Part shown: positions 5,775 to 5,951 of the stretch, in pieces
How the letters are laid out: every line of letters starts with the position of its first letter
Position numbering within the stretch: the first letter of the stretch is position 1
Assembly (NCBI GenBank): GCA_947040475.1
Contig: CAMRBT010000096.1
Location: forward strand, 1 to 5,951
Length of the DNA stretch: 5,951 nt
Source of the DNA: an uncultured Brevinema sp.
Lineage (GTDB): Bacteria; Spirochaetota; Brevinematia; Brevinematales; Brevinemataceae
Direction of reading: 5' to 3'
Notes under the pieces: generated by a model
The model's input: only the letters and a program-made list of their open reading frames with translations
What the model was told of the DNA's origin: nothing
The model's database searches: none
Program-made: the position numbers and the translations under genes

Positions 5775-5951
5775 TTAATTTTCCATATTCTGTTGTTTTT
5801 TATCAATACTAGTTTTAAAAGTTTTACGATCTTCTATCACTGGTACTATTTCAGTTTTTTTAGAATTTTGCACTTCTGTAGTATTAGTAACATAATTCTT
5901 AATTTCGGATTCTGTTTTGAGATTTGTTAATTCTTCTTCAGAAATATTATT
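5775..5951 (-). CDS. C-terminal end of an unrecognised hydrophilic protein
   Basis: The frame is open from the window edge for 58 codons (first complete codon at 5951) to a TAA at 5777-5775. The visible tail is very polar, rich in Glu, Lys, Asn and Thr, with no hydrophobic segment and no cysteine, for example NISEEELTNLK near the edge and DKKQQNMEN at the end. It looks like a flexible or coiled tail rather than a folded enzyme core. Nothing in it allows a family assignment. The next gene begins 14 bases later (or 5 if its GTG is used), so the two are probably co-transcribed. Evidence that it is coding is the long uninterrupted frame in AT-rich DNA and the tight, same-strand spacing. Confidence 0.6.
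   Translation of the reverse strand, partial: NNISEEELTNLKTESEIKNYVTNTTEVQNSKKTEIVPVIEDRKTFKTSIDKKQQNMEN

Overview
This is a compact, AT-rich stretch of bacterial chromosome in which every supported gene lies on the minus strand. Transcription therefore runs from high to low coordinates. Reading that way, the order is: the C-terminal end of an unrecognised hydrophilic protein (5775-5951), an unrecognised single-pass membrane protein (5245-5760), coaD (phosphopantetheine adenylyltransferase), a YugP-type membrane zinc peptidase, pta (phosphate acetyltransferase), murJ (lipid II flippase), ribF (bifunctional riboflavin kinase/FAD synthetase) and rpsO (ribosomal protein S15). The first 11 bases may hold the start of the next gene, which by the usual rpsO-pnp order could be polynucleotide phosphorylase.

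The organism cannot be fixed from this window. Low GC, a murein flippase, a short single-domain Pta and a YugP peptidase would fit an AT-rich spirochaete or a related low-GC bacterium. I lean weakly to Spirochaetota, from the overall look of the proteins and not from any diagnostic marker. Nothing suggests a mobile element, prophage, CRISPR array or recent transfer. No tRNA or rRNA gene was recognised.

The layout falls into probable transcription units. From 5951 to 4747, the two unknown genes and coaD are spaced by 14 and 9 bases, and the ribosome-binding site of coaD overlaps the preceding stop codon, so they are very probably co-transcribed. The 48-base gap before the YugP-type gene holds a near-consensus sigma-70-like promoter. 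The peptidase and pta follow each other with another 48-base gap. An 88-base gap after pta contains a perfect 12-bp inverted repeat followed by a short T run (a weak terminator candidate) and a 12-bp palindrome just ahead of murJ. murJ, ribF and rpsO are then tightly packed (13- and 30-base gaps).

The identifiable functions are core ones: coenzyme A synthesis (CoaD) and its use in acetyl-CoA/acetyl-phosphate exchange (Pta), flavin cofactor synthesis (RibF), cell-wall precursor export (MurJ) and translation (S15). I found no convincing new defence, toxin or mobile system. The points most worth a second look are the unknown membrane protein coupled to coaD, two departures from consensus in the FAD-synthetase half of RibF, charge changes at expected arginines in MurJ, and the very short leader implied by the promoter ahead of the YugP-type gene.
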